In this document: positions 1 through 6,983 of the stretch, one piece after another
Layout: every line of letters begins with the position of its first letter
Numbering within the stretch: position 1 is the first letter of the stretch
Source of the DNA: Methylobacterium sp. Leaf465
Lineage (GTDB): Bacteria; Pseudomonadota; Alphaproteobacteria; Rhizobiales; Beijerinckiaceae
Assembly: GCF_001424705.1 (NCBI RefSeq)
Contig: NZ_LMRA01000023.1
Coordinates: forward strand, 488,700 to 552,699
Direction: 5' to 3'
Length of the DNA: 64,000 nt
The notes under the pieces: generated by a model
Database searches by the model: none
What the model saw: only the letters and a program-made list of their open reading frames with translations
Told to the model about the DNA's origin: nothing
Made by a program: the position numbers and the translations under genes

Positions 1-114
1 GACCGAAACGTCGTGACGTCGGACGTTCGCTGGAGCAGGGGCCGGCAGCGGATCTGTCGTATGCCCGAACGAACGATCCCAGCATTGCCGAAGCCGTCGA
101 GCTACTTGGCGAGG

Positions 115-1059
115 CTATCCCGAACGTTGCATGAAGAAGGTCACCGCCTCGTTGAGTGCTTCGGGCAGGACGGTCATGTGAGTTCGGCCAGGGATAAGGC
201 TGAAGGTGCTTGTCACGCCCGAGATCCGGCTCAACCGCTCCGTCATCGCACGGGTCAGTTCCACGGTGCGGGTCGATGCGAGGCGGGCGCGCCGCGCCTC
301 ATGGTCCGGGGCGACCCGTTGGAACGGGGCGAGGGCTTCCTCGTAGGCACCGGCCAGGAGAAGCACGCGCGCGCCGTTTGGAGAGGCCTTCTCCAACTCC
401 GCGATGCTTTCGAGCACCACGGCGTCTTCCCAGTAGATGGACGGGCTGGCGGCGATCCAGTGCGAGAAGGCCGTGGGCGCCCGAGCGAGGGCGTGGAGGA
501 CGAACAGTCCCCCGAACGAGTGTCCGAACACCGCTTGCCGCGAAGGATCGACCCTGCAGCGTCGTGCGATCGCAGGCCGGAGATCGTCCAAGACGAAGCG
601 CAGGAACGCGTCGGCGCCGCCCGTCCGGATCGGAGGACCGCCGAGCCGGGCCGGTGGGTAGGACCGTCCGGGCGGTGGCGTGTAGTCCCAGGACCGACGC
701 GGGCCATCGTAAGGATCGTCCCCGGGATAGCCGATGCCGACGACGACGAAGCGCGTGGCGATACCCGTGGCGTCGGGGTAGGGCGCCTGTACGCGTTCGA
801 TATCGATCGCCGTGGCCGTCACCGCGTTGCCGTCCAGCAGGTACAGCACGGGCCAGCCGTCCGCAGGCACCTCGCCGGGCGGAACGTAGAGCGTGATCCG
901 CCACGGCACCTGCTGGCCGTTGCCGTCCAGATCGAAGGCGACTGCGCCAGTGAGCCGGGCCGGCTCGTCGGCAGTCGCACGGGCCAAGCTCGGCTTCAGC
1001 AGTAGCCAGGCGGCGGCGGGAAGAGCCGCCAGGCGGCGCCGCGAGGGAAGTGCCTTCAT
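115..1059 (-). CDS. Exported alpha/beta-hydrolase, IroE/Fes-like siderophore esterase
   Basis: A 314-residue protein with an arginine-rich N-terminus and a hydrophobic stretch (about residues 8-28) that looks like a signal peptide, so it probably acts in the periplasm. The nucleophile elbow GHSFGG places the catalytic serine at Ser181; the C-terminal GRTHMTVLP supplies the likely catalytic His294. This layout fits the putative-esterase family that includes IroE and Fes, which hydrolyse ester bonds in enterobactin-type siderophores. It lies 64 bp downstream of a TonB-dependent receptor on the same strand, so the two are probably co-transcribed and may import and process one ferric siderophore. 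The substrate is inferred from family and context; a different serine esterase is possible. Confidence 0.72.
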   Translation of the reverse strand: MKALPSRRRLAALPAAAWLLLKPSLARATADEPARLTGAVAFDLDGNGQQVPWRITLYVPPGEVPADGWPVLYLLDGNAVTATAIDIERVQAPYPDATGIATRFVVVGIGYPGDDPYDGPRRSWDYTPPPGRSYPPARLGGPPIRTGGADAFLRFVLDDLRPAIARRCRVDPSRQAVFGHSFGGLFVLHALARAPTAFSHWIAASPSIYWEDAVVLESIAELEKASPNGARVLLLAGAYEEALAPFQRVAPDHEARRARLASTRTVELTRAMTERLSRISGVTSTFSLIPGRTHMTVLPEALNEAVTFFMQRSG

Positions 1060-1123
1060 CGGTCTCGGCTCGCGGGGGTCTCAACGGATGCGGAGAGGGG
1101 CGCTCCGGTGTCAGCTCTGCCGT

Positions 1124-3361
1124 CTACCATCGGTAGATCAGGCTGCCGATGACGGTCGCCGGCGCGCCGCGGTAGCAGAAGCCCGCCTGACAGGTGAAGT
1201 AGTCGCGGTCGAAGACGTTGTTGGCGTTGATCTGGGCGCGAAAGCCTTTGTACGCCGGATCGATGGCCGCAAAGTCGTAGGCCACCAGCGCATCGAACAG
1301 CGTGACGGTCGGGTTGCGGACGGTGTTCTCGTCGTTGGCGAAGCTGTTGGCGTTGAAGCGGATGCCGCCACCGAGCGTCAGTCCGCGCAGGGCCGAACTC
1401 GACGGGAACAGGTAGCTCAGGAAGCCGGTGAACGTGTCCCCGGGAATGCCCGAGAGGGCGTTGCCGTCCAGGGATTGGCCCGCGAAAGAGGTCTGGCTGA
1501 GATAGCGCAGATTGAGGTGGGTGTAGGCGAGGGTGAGGTTGGTGCCCGGCGCGAAGTTGGCGATGGCCTCCATCTCGAAGCCGCGGGACTCGACGGCGCC
1601 GGTGGCCACCTGGAAGGCGACGTTGTTCGGATCCGTGCGCAGGACGCTGCTCTGGACGATATCGAAGCCGGCGAACCCTGCCTGGATGTTCGTGCCGGGG
1701 ATCAGGTATTTGACGCCGGCCTCGATCTGGTCCCCCGTCGCCGGTCTGAAGGCGCGTCCGGCGGCATCGACGCCCGGCTGCGGCGCGAAGGTGGTGGCGT
1801 AGCTGGCATAGGGGACCAGCCCGGGGGCCAGCAGATAGTTGAGACCGACGCGGCCCGTGAAGGCCTGGTCGTTCTGCTGGGTCGCGGCAGCGGGGGCCGC
1901 GGTCGTGGTCTGGGACACCCAGTCGTAGCGCCCGGTCAGGGTCAGCACGAAGCGGTCGAACTTGGCCTGCTCCTGCAGGTACAGCCCGACCTGATCCTGG
2001 CTCTGCGCGGTGCGCGGGCCCAGCAGCGGCGCGAGGATTGGCTGCAGGCCGTAATTGCGCGTGACCAGGTTGAGATCGGGGGCCGCACCGAAACCGAAGC
2101 GATAGTTGAAGTCGGAATGCGCGTAGTCGAGCCCCGCCACCAGCGTATGCGCGACCGGCCCCGTGGTGACATGGGCCTCGATCTGGTTGTCGAGCGTGAT
2201 CTGGCTCAGGAACTGGCGCGAATATCCTGTCGATCGGCTGGCGCTCAGGCCGTCGGGGCTGAGCGCGGCGATCGACGCGTAGCGATAGTCGTTGCTGATG
2301 TCGTAGAAACGGAAGTTCTGCCGGAAGACCAGATCCCCATCGAAGCGGTGCTCGAACGCGTAGCCGACGCGCCCCTGCTGCTGCCTGAAGTCGTTGAAGG
2401 CCGGGTCGCCTGAGTAGATCCGGGTCGGGCGCAGGTTCTGGTTGAAGAACGTCGTGCTGCCCGGAAGCTTGGTCTCCTGATACTCGCTCAGGAACGTGAA
2501 GGTGGTGTCGGCGGATGGCTTCCACGTGAAGGACGGCGCGATGTAGCTCCGGTCGTCCGAGCCCCCGGGGATGAAGGTGTCCGACTGCCGCTTGATGCCG
2601 GTGACGCGGTACGCGAGGGTGCCGCCCGTGCCCTCCACCGGGCCGCCGATGTCGAAATTGCCCTGGTAGCGGTCGAAGTTGCCGACCTGTAGCTGCACCT
2701 CGCCGAAGGGCACGAAGACCGGGCGTTTCGTGGTGACGTCGAGAATGCCGCCGGGCGAGCCGAGCCCGTAGAGACCGGAAGCCGGCCCTCGCAGGATCGT
2801 AGCCGCCTCGATGCCGTAGGGTTCGATGCGCGGTACCGTCAGGCCCGATGCGACCTGGCGCAGGCCATCCCGGAAGATGCCGTCATAGGTCAGGCTGAAG
2901 CCGCGCACGAAGAACGAATCGAAGCGCGGATCGAAGCCGAAGACGTTCGAGGACACGCCGGCCACGTAGCCGATGGCCTCGTTGAGCGTCTGGACGTTGC
3001 GGTCGTTGAGCGCCTCACGGGTGAGCACCGTGACCGACTGTGGGGTCTCAAGCAGCGGTGTGTTGGTCTTTGTCGCCGTGGGGCTGATCCGAGCGGTGTA
3101 GCCGGTGATTCCGGAAGGGCCTCCGCCGCCGCCGCTGGTCGCTGCCGTGCCGCCATCCCCACCACTGAGATTGGCCCCACTACCAATCCGGGGTCCCGGT
3201 GCGACGCCTTCGACGGAGAGCTGGTCGAGCTGCACGCTCGTTTGCTGTGCGGCCACGGGCCAGGAGAGAGCTGTTGTGGCGAGAAGTAAAGCAAGGGAGG
3301 GGGCGCGATGGGGCATATGGCACGCTGATAAGCGCCTTAAGCGGCGCAGTATCGTACTCAT
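1124..3361 (-). CDS. TonB-dependent siderophore receptor
   Basis: Outer-membrane receptor of the TonB-dependent siderophore family, 745 residues from the ATG at 3361. A signal peptide (ALLLATTALSWPVAAQQ) precedes a short Gly-rich linker, a plug domain with the typical TPQSVTVLTREAL and GPASGLYGLGSPGGI segments, and a 22-strand barrel region. The protein ends in an aromatic residue (IYRW), the usual beta-barrel assembly signal. The frame is open to a TTG at 3412, but that would place the promoter dyad at 3395-3408 inside the gene. ATG 3361 or ATG 3316 (directly before the signal peptide) are better starts; neither has a strong ribosome site. The ligand is unknown; the esterase downstream suggests an ester-linked siderophore. 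Confidence 0.88.
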   Translation of the reverse strand: MSTILRRLRRLSACHMPHRAPSLALLLATTALSWPVAAQQTSVQLDQLSVEGVAPGPRIGSGANLSGGDGGTAATSGGGGGPSGITGYTARISPTATKTNTPLLETPQSVTVLTREALNDRNVQTLNEAIGYVAGVSSNVFGFDPRFDSFFVRGFSLTYDGIFRDGLRQVASGLTVPRIEPYGIEAATILRGPASGLYGLGSPGGILDVTTKRPVFVPFGEVQLQVGNFDRYQGNFDIGGPVEGTGGTLAYRVTGIKRQSDTFIPGGSDDRSYIAPSFTWKPSADTTFTFLSEYQETKLPGSTTFFNQNLRPTRIYSGDPAFNDFRQQQGRVGYAFEHRFDGDLVFRQNFRFYDISNDYRYASIAALSPDGLSASRSTGYSRQFLSQITLDNQIEAHVTTGPVAHTLVAGLDYAHSDFNYRFGFGAAPDLNLVTRNYGLQPILAPLLGPRTAQSQDQVGLYLQEQAKFDRFVLTLTGRYDWVSQTTTAAPAAATQQNDQAFTGRVGLNYLLAPGLVPYASYATTFAPQPGVDAAGRAFRPATGDQIEAGVKYLIPGTNIQAGFAGFDIVQSSVLRTDPNNVAFQVATGAVESRGFEMEAIANFAPGTNLTLAYTHLNLRYLSQTSFAGQSLDGNALSGIPGDTFTGFLSYLFPSSSALRGLTLGGGIRFNANSFANDENTVRNPTVTLFDALVAYDFAAIDPAYKGFRAQINANNVFDRDYFTCQAGFCYRGAPATVIGSLIYRW

Positions 3362-3394
3362 TGCCAGATACGATCTGCATGGCAAGTTGGAAAC

Positions 3395-3435
3395 GTGATA
3401 TTTATCACACAATTAGAGCACTTCAAATCTGAAGT
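3395..3435 (-). promoter_or_regulatory. Candidate promoter and operator dyads of the TonB receptor gene
   Basis: Reading the minus strand, TTGAAG (3426-3421) and TAAATA (3404-3399) are separated by 16 bp and could be -35 and -10 elements. Two dyads overlap them: GTGATA-TT-TATCAC (3395-3408), whose GTGA-N6-TCAC core resembles CRP/FNR-family sites, and ACTTCA-AATC-TGAAGT (3420-3435). The region is distinctly AT-rich compared with its surroundings. Iron control would be expected for such a gene, but no convincing Fur, RirA or Irr consensus was seen. Confidence 0.45.
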
Positions 3436-3775
3436 TGTTCCAATCTGTAACCCTATAGCGTTGGATAATGAGATTTTACATCGGTCTATCATCGCTTTCC
3501 TTCATGGCCGATTCCATCAGCCTTAAGCCACTGGCTTGATCGAAGGAAATGACTGATTGCGGCGATGAAGTCGGGTCGATCACTGAACGCCCGCTCAGGG
3601 CTGGAGGGTCTCGTATTGAAGCGACTCCTCATTGACCCGATCAAATCGCTGACGAGTGGCCGCCTTCGAGATGCCGCAATACCGGTCGTTCTGCCTGACG
3701 GGGGTCGGTTTTTGCCCTTCCGCTCGACCACCGGATCGAGTGGATCGCGAATATTTCACTTCGTAAGCTCCTCGA
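3436..3775. other. Intergenic stretch, no supported gene
   Basis: AT-richer than the rest of the window. Short open frames exist on both strands (for example 3489-3731 minus and 3565-3792 plus) but none has a recognisable domain, signal peptide or ribosome-binding site. It probably holds the upstream part of the receptor promoter and a promoter for the small membrane protein at 3776. Confidence 0.4.
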
Positions 3776-4156
3776 ATGCGAAGGTCCGATGAAGCCAGGC
3801 AGAGAAGCTCCGCAGCGCTGCTTCTCGGCTGCGTCAGTGCACTGGTCATGCTCATCATCGTGGGCCGCATCGTCTGGGCCGTCGCGACCGTACCAACGAC
3901 CGCAGACGCCTTCCGGCTGTCACATCAGGCGATCCGAGACAAAGCTCTTTCGGAGACGATCGCGGCACGCCCTGACGCTTGTACGATCAAGGGCGCACCC
4001 GGTTTTGGTTGGTCCGTGGAATGTCGCGACATCGAACGCACCTCGGGTTCCGAATGCCGCTCCGTTTGGTGGAATATCGACCCATGGGGAGTCCCATCCA
4101 ACGGGAGCGGAGGCCGCTTGGACTCCCTTCACGACAGATGCCGGAAGGACTTCTGA
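3776..4156 (+). CDS. Small single-pass membrane protein, unknown function
   Basis: A 126-residue protein. After a polar, basic N-terminus there is one hydrophobic segment (about residues 13-36, containing SAALLLGCVSALVMLIIVG), then a soluble part with four cysteines that could be periplasmic. I do not recognise the family. No convincing ribosome-binding site precedes the ATG, so the start is uncertain. The next small secreted gene begins 153 bp downstream on the same strand. It is called a gene because of the plausible membrane anchor and the coding-like composition. Confidence 0.45.
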   Translation: MRRSDEARQRSSAALLLGCVSALVMLIIVGRIVWAVATVPTTADAFRLSHQAIRDKALSETIAARPDACTIKGAPGFGWSVECRDIERTSGSECRSVWWNIDPWGVPSNGSGGRLDSLHDRCRKDF

Positions 4157-4309
4157 GGGACGAGCGCCGTCGGCCCGCCGACGACCGAGCTGGGTCATCG
4201 CGAGATCGTCCGCTCCAGGGCAAAAGGCCAAGCTCCGCTTCTCACTCTCAGCGGCCCTTCACACAGACGAGCGGACCGAGTTTCAGCCCGAGGACGGAGA
4301 GTTCATGCG

Positions 4310-4684
4310 ATGCGCAGACAGATCGATCGTTTCCTGCTTCCGCTGCTTCTCTGCATCCCTTCGACGGCCTTCGCCGGCGATGCGGTCAGCCTGACGGTCG
4401 CATCGACATCGGTGCGGGCAAATGGTCAGGGTCCGAACCAACCCGACATCGTGGTCCGCTTCGATGATGGCGGTGCGGCGGCGTTCGCGACATTCACGGC
4501 CGCGCCTGTCGGCTGTCGCCTGACAGTCCGGCTCGACGGCCTCCCTGTCTCGCAATCGGGGCGCCTCCTCACGCCCATGACGGGAGGGCTCGCGGTCCTC
4601 GTTCCCCACCATCCGGATCAGGCGGTCGAGGTCGCCCGAGAGATCGCATCGCGTTCCGAGAGCCTCACCGCCGCCTGCGCGTAG
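4310..4684 (+). CDS. Small exported protein resembling the SecD P1 head domain
   Basis: A 124-residue protein with a clear signal peptide (residues 1-22, ending STAFAG). The mature part reads like the P1 head subdomain of SecD/SecDF: a VRFDDGGAAAFATFT segment, then VRLDGLPVSQSGRLLTPMTG, then a closing helix (PDQAVEVAREIASR) where SecD normally has its eeAxxLA helix. There are no membrane segments beyond the signal peptide, so this is an isolated periplasmic domain and not a translocon subunit. A GGAGAG ribosome site lies about 7 bp before a first ATG at 4305 that is out of frame, and about 12 bp before the chosen ATG. The SecD relationship is by eye; the function is unknown. Confidence 0.6.
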   Translation: MRRQIDRFLLPLLLCIPSTAFAGDAVSLTVASTSVRANGQGPNQPDIVVRFDDGGAAAFATFTAAPVGCRLTVRLDGLPVSQSGRLLTPMTGGLAVLVPHHPDQAVEVAREIASRSESLTAACA

Positions 4685-5089
4685 GCGACCGTTTCGCCGG
4701 AGCGGGAAGGGCCGTGGAGTTGCCGACCGCTTCGGGGAAGCGCGTGACGCAGGTCCATCGAGGACGAGTTGGCAGACGCGACGCCGCCTCCTGTCCAGGA
4801 AAGGGCGATCGCAAGGGCCGATGCTCGAACCGAAAGTCGGAGTCCGGAACCCCCTCATCCCCGGGCCGCGCAGCGGAGCCCGGGACCCGGGCACGCCGAG
4901 CGTGCCGGACCTGACACGGTCGGCGGCCTCGGACGGCGCGCCTCTCCTTCGGGGCGGGCTCGACTGCGGCGCCCCCGGATCGACGGGCACGGGTGCCACC
5001 GCCCGACGGCGAGGGGGCCTGCGCGGAGCCCGTCCGGCGTGCGCCTGCGGTCACCCTCCCCGTGGGAGGAGGGCCCCCGGAAGCCCCGC
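4685..5089. repeat. Intergenic stretch with paired palindromes (REP-like)
   Basis: No gene is supported between the SecD-like gene and the end of truB (convergent). Two adjacent hairpins stand out: CCCGGGC (4860-4866) with GCCCGGG (4878-4884), followed by a further ACCCGGG, and GGCACGC (4890-4896) with GCGTGCC (4900-4906). The pair resembles dispersed palindromic repeats of alphaproteobacterial genomes. It may also help end transcription from either side, although there is no T-run. Confidence 0.35.
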
Positions 5090-6118
5090 TCAGACCGGGC
5101 GGTTGGCGGTCCCGCCGAGGTGGAACACCCGGTGTGGCACCAGTTCGCCGCGCTCGACGTCGCCCACCGCCACGAGGATGCCGCCGCAGGTGGCGAAGGC
5201 CTTGCCCTCCACCGGGGCGTCGCGCCCGCGCAGGATCACCGGCTGGCCGCGCATCAGGCGCAGGGCCATGTCCCGCGACACCGGCACCGAGGGCACCGCG
5301 TCGAGGGCGGTCTCGACGGCGTGGAGATGCCCGGTATTGCCGTCCGGCCCGGCTTCCTCGAGGGCGGCGACCTGGCAGGAATCCGCCTCGGTGAAGGGGC
5401 CGACGCGGGTGCGGCGCAGGGCCGAGACGTGGCCATAGCAGCCCAGCAGGCGGCCGAGGTCGCGGGCGATGGCCCGGACATAGGTGCCCTTGCCGCAGGC
5501 GGCCTCGATCACCGTGCGCTCGGGGCTGTGCTCAACCACCGCGAGATGGTCGATCTGCACCGGGCGGGCCACCAGCACGACCTCCTCGCCGTCGCGGGCG
5601 AGGTCGTAGGCGCGCTCCCCGGCGATCTTGATGGCCGAGTAGCGCGGCGGCACCTGCTCGATGGCGCCGATGAAGGTCGGCAGCGCCGCTTCCACGGCCT
5701 CGCGGGTCGGACGCGCCTCGCTGGTGGCCACCGGCCGGCCCTCGGCGTCGTCGGTGTCGGTCTCGATGCCCCAGGTCACGGTGAAGACGTAGGCCTTGCG
5801 CCCGTCCATCACGAACGGGACCGTCTTGGTCGCCTCGCCGAGCGCGATCGGCAGGATGCCGGAGGCCAGGGGGTCGAGGGTGCCGGCATGGCCCGCCTTC
5901 TTGGCGTTGAAGGCGCGCTTCACCACCGCGACCGCATGGGTCGAGGTCATGCCCACCCCCTTGTCGAGGATCACCCAGCCGTTGACGTCGCGGCGCTTCG
6001 GCCGGTCGGGGCGCGGCGCGCCCCGCGGCGGACGCCGGCCCTCGGCGGCCACGGGCCGGTCCGCCGGGTTCGGCGGCGCTGAGCCCTCGGTGCGCTCGAC
6101 GGTCGGTTCGTTGATCAT
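5090..6118 (-). CDS. truB: tRNA pseudouridine(55) synthase TruB
   Basis: Converts U55 to pseudouridine in the T-loop of tRNAs. The 342-residue protein has the family signature [12 protein letters not shown] with the catalytic aspartate at Asp82, preceded by [11 protein letters not shown], plus the conserved [16 protein letters not shown] and [12 protein letters not shown] segments. A Pro/Arg-rich N-terminal extension of about 40 residues precedes the catalytic domain. It is the last gene of the rimP-nusA-ylxR-infB-rbfA-truB block and lies 133 bp after rbfA. The rpsO-pnp pair that often follows truB is absent here; a convergent small secreted gene is found instead. Confidence 0.96.
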   Translation of the reverse strand: MINEPTVERTEGSAPPNPADRPVAAEGRRPPRGAPRPDRPKRRDVNGWVILDKGVGMTSTHAVAVVKRAFNAKKAGHAGTLDPLASGILPIALGEATKTVPFVMDGRKAYVFTVTWGIETDTDDAEGRPVATSEARPTREAVEAALPTFIGAIEQVPPRYSAIKIAGERAYDLARDGEEVVLVARPVQIDHLAVVEHSPERTVIEAACGKGTYVRAIARDLGRLLGCYGHVSALRRTRVGPFTEADSCQVAALEEAGPDGNTGHLHAVETALDAVPSVPVSRDMALRLMRGQPVILRGRDAPVEGKAFATCGGILVAVGDVERGELVPHRVFHLGGTANRPV

Positions 6119-6251
6119 GGGGGTCCTCGGTCAATGCTCACAGGGGGCGGGCGGCACGTTCTGCGCCGTCATCCGTCCCGGTCGGGGTTCGCTGTTCGGT
6201 GTCCCCGCCGCCTCGGGCCGGAGACGGGGGACCGCTCAAGGCCGGTGCGCG

Positions 6252-6686
6252 TCAGGCGGCGTCGGGGTCCGAGGCGCCGTCGTCCTTCTCCGGGGCCGGC
6301 GATTCGAGGTCACGGCGCACCTTATCAGTCCGCAGCAGGGCGTCGATCCGGTCGGCCTCGTCGAAGGTCTCGTCGCGTAGGAAGCGCAGGTCGGGCGCGT
6401 ATTTCAGGTTCACCCGGCGGGCGACCTCCTGGCGCAGCGCCTTCTTGTTGCGCGCCAGCGCCGCCAGGACCGGGGCCTCGTCCAGGCCGCCGAGCGGCAT
6501 GATGTAGGCCGTGGCGAGCTTCAGGTCCGGCGACATCCGCACCTCCGGCACCGTGATGACGTGGGCGCTCAGCACCGGGTCCTGGATGTCCCCGCGCTGG
6601 AGAACCTCGGCGATGGCGTGGCGGATCAGCTCGGCGACGCGCTGCTGGCGCTGCGAGGGTCCGGTGGGGGTCTGCTTCTGGGCCAT
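6252..6686 (-). CDS. rbfA: Ribosome-binding factor A
   Basis: Small KH-fold protein that binds the 30S subunit during late 16S rRNA maturation and cold adaptation. The 144-residue protein starts with the typical [19 protein letters not shown] helix, then [21 protein letters not shown] and the C-terminal [21 protein letters not shown] motif, which are diagnostic. A charged tail of about 20 residues ([15 protein letters not shown]) follows. It lies between infB and truB, its usual position. Confidence 0.95.
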   Translation of the reverse strand: MAQKQTPTGPSQRQQRVAELIRHAIAEVLQRGDIQDPVLSAHVITVPEVRMSPDLKLATAYIMPLGGLDEAPVLAALARNKKALRQEVARRVNLKYAPDLRFLRDETFDEADRIDALLRTDKVRRDLESPAPEKDDGASDPDAA

Positions 6687-6983
6687 GTCGGATTCTGATC
6701 GTCTTGTCGTCGAAACGGTTCGACACCGGCGCGCCGGGAGCCGCGGACGATGCGTCGCTGAAACGGAACATCGAGGTGCCGCCGCACGGAAACGCCGAGC
6801 CGGCTGAAACGAAGCGGACGTCGAAGGCGACCCTCTTAGCGCAGATCGGCGTCCGGGATATAGGCCCGTCGCGCCAGTTTCCGCGTCGTCATTCCGAGAA
6901 GACGGCCGGCACCGGCTCCGAAACGCGCAACGGGGCCGCGACCTCGTCGCGACCCCGCCGGTATTCCGAAGCGAATCCGCCGC
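6687..6983 (-). other. infB-rbfA intercistronic region with a strong hairpin
   Basis: A 297-bp gap that is long for this operon. It contains an inverted repeat with 12-bp arms, CGGGGCCGCGAC (6931-6942) and GTCGCGACCCCG (6946-6957), with 11 of 12 pairs matched and a 3-nt loop, starting about 27 bp after the infB stop. No T-run follows, so it is more likely an mRNA-stability or processing element, or a weak terminator. No gene is supported in the gap. Confidence 0.45.

Noticed and set aside
3595..3870. A possible 91-residue gene on the minus strand upstream of the receptor
   Set aside because: No domain, no ribosome site, and it overlaps the better-supported membrane protein start at 3776.
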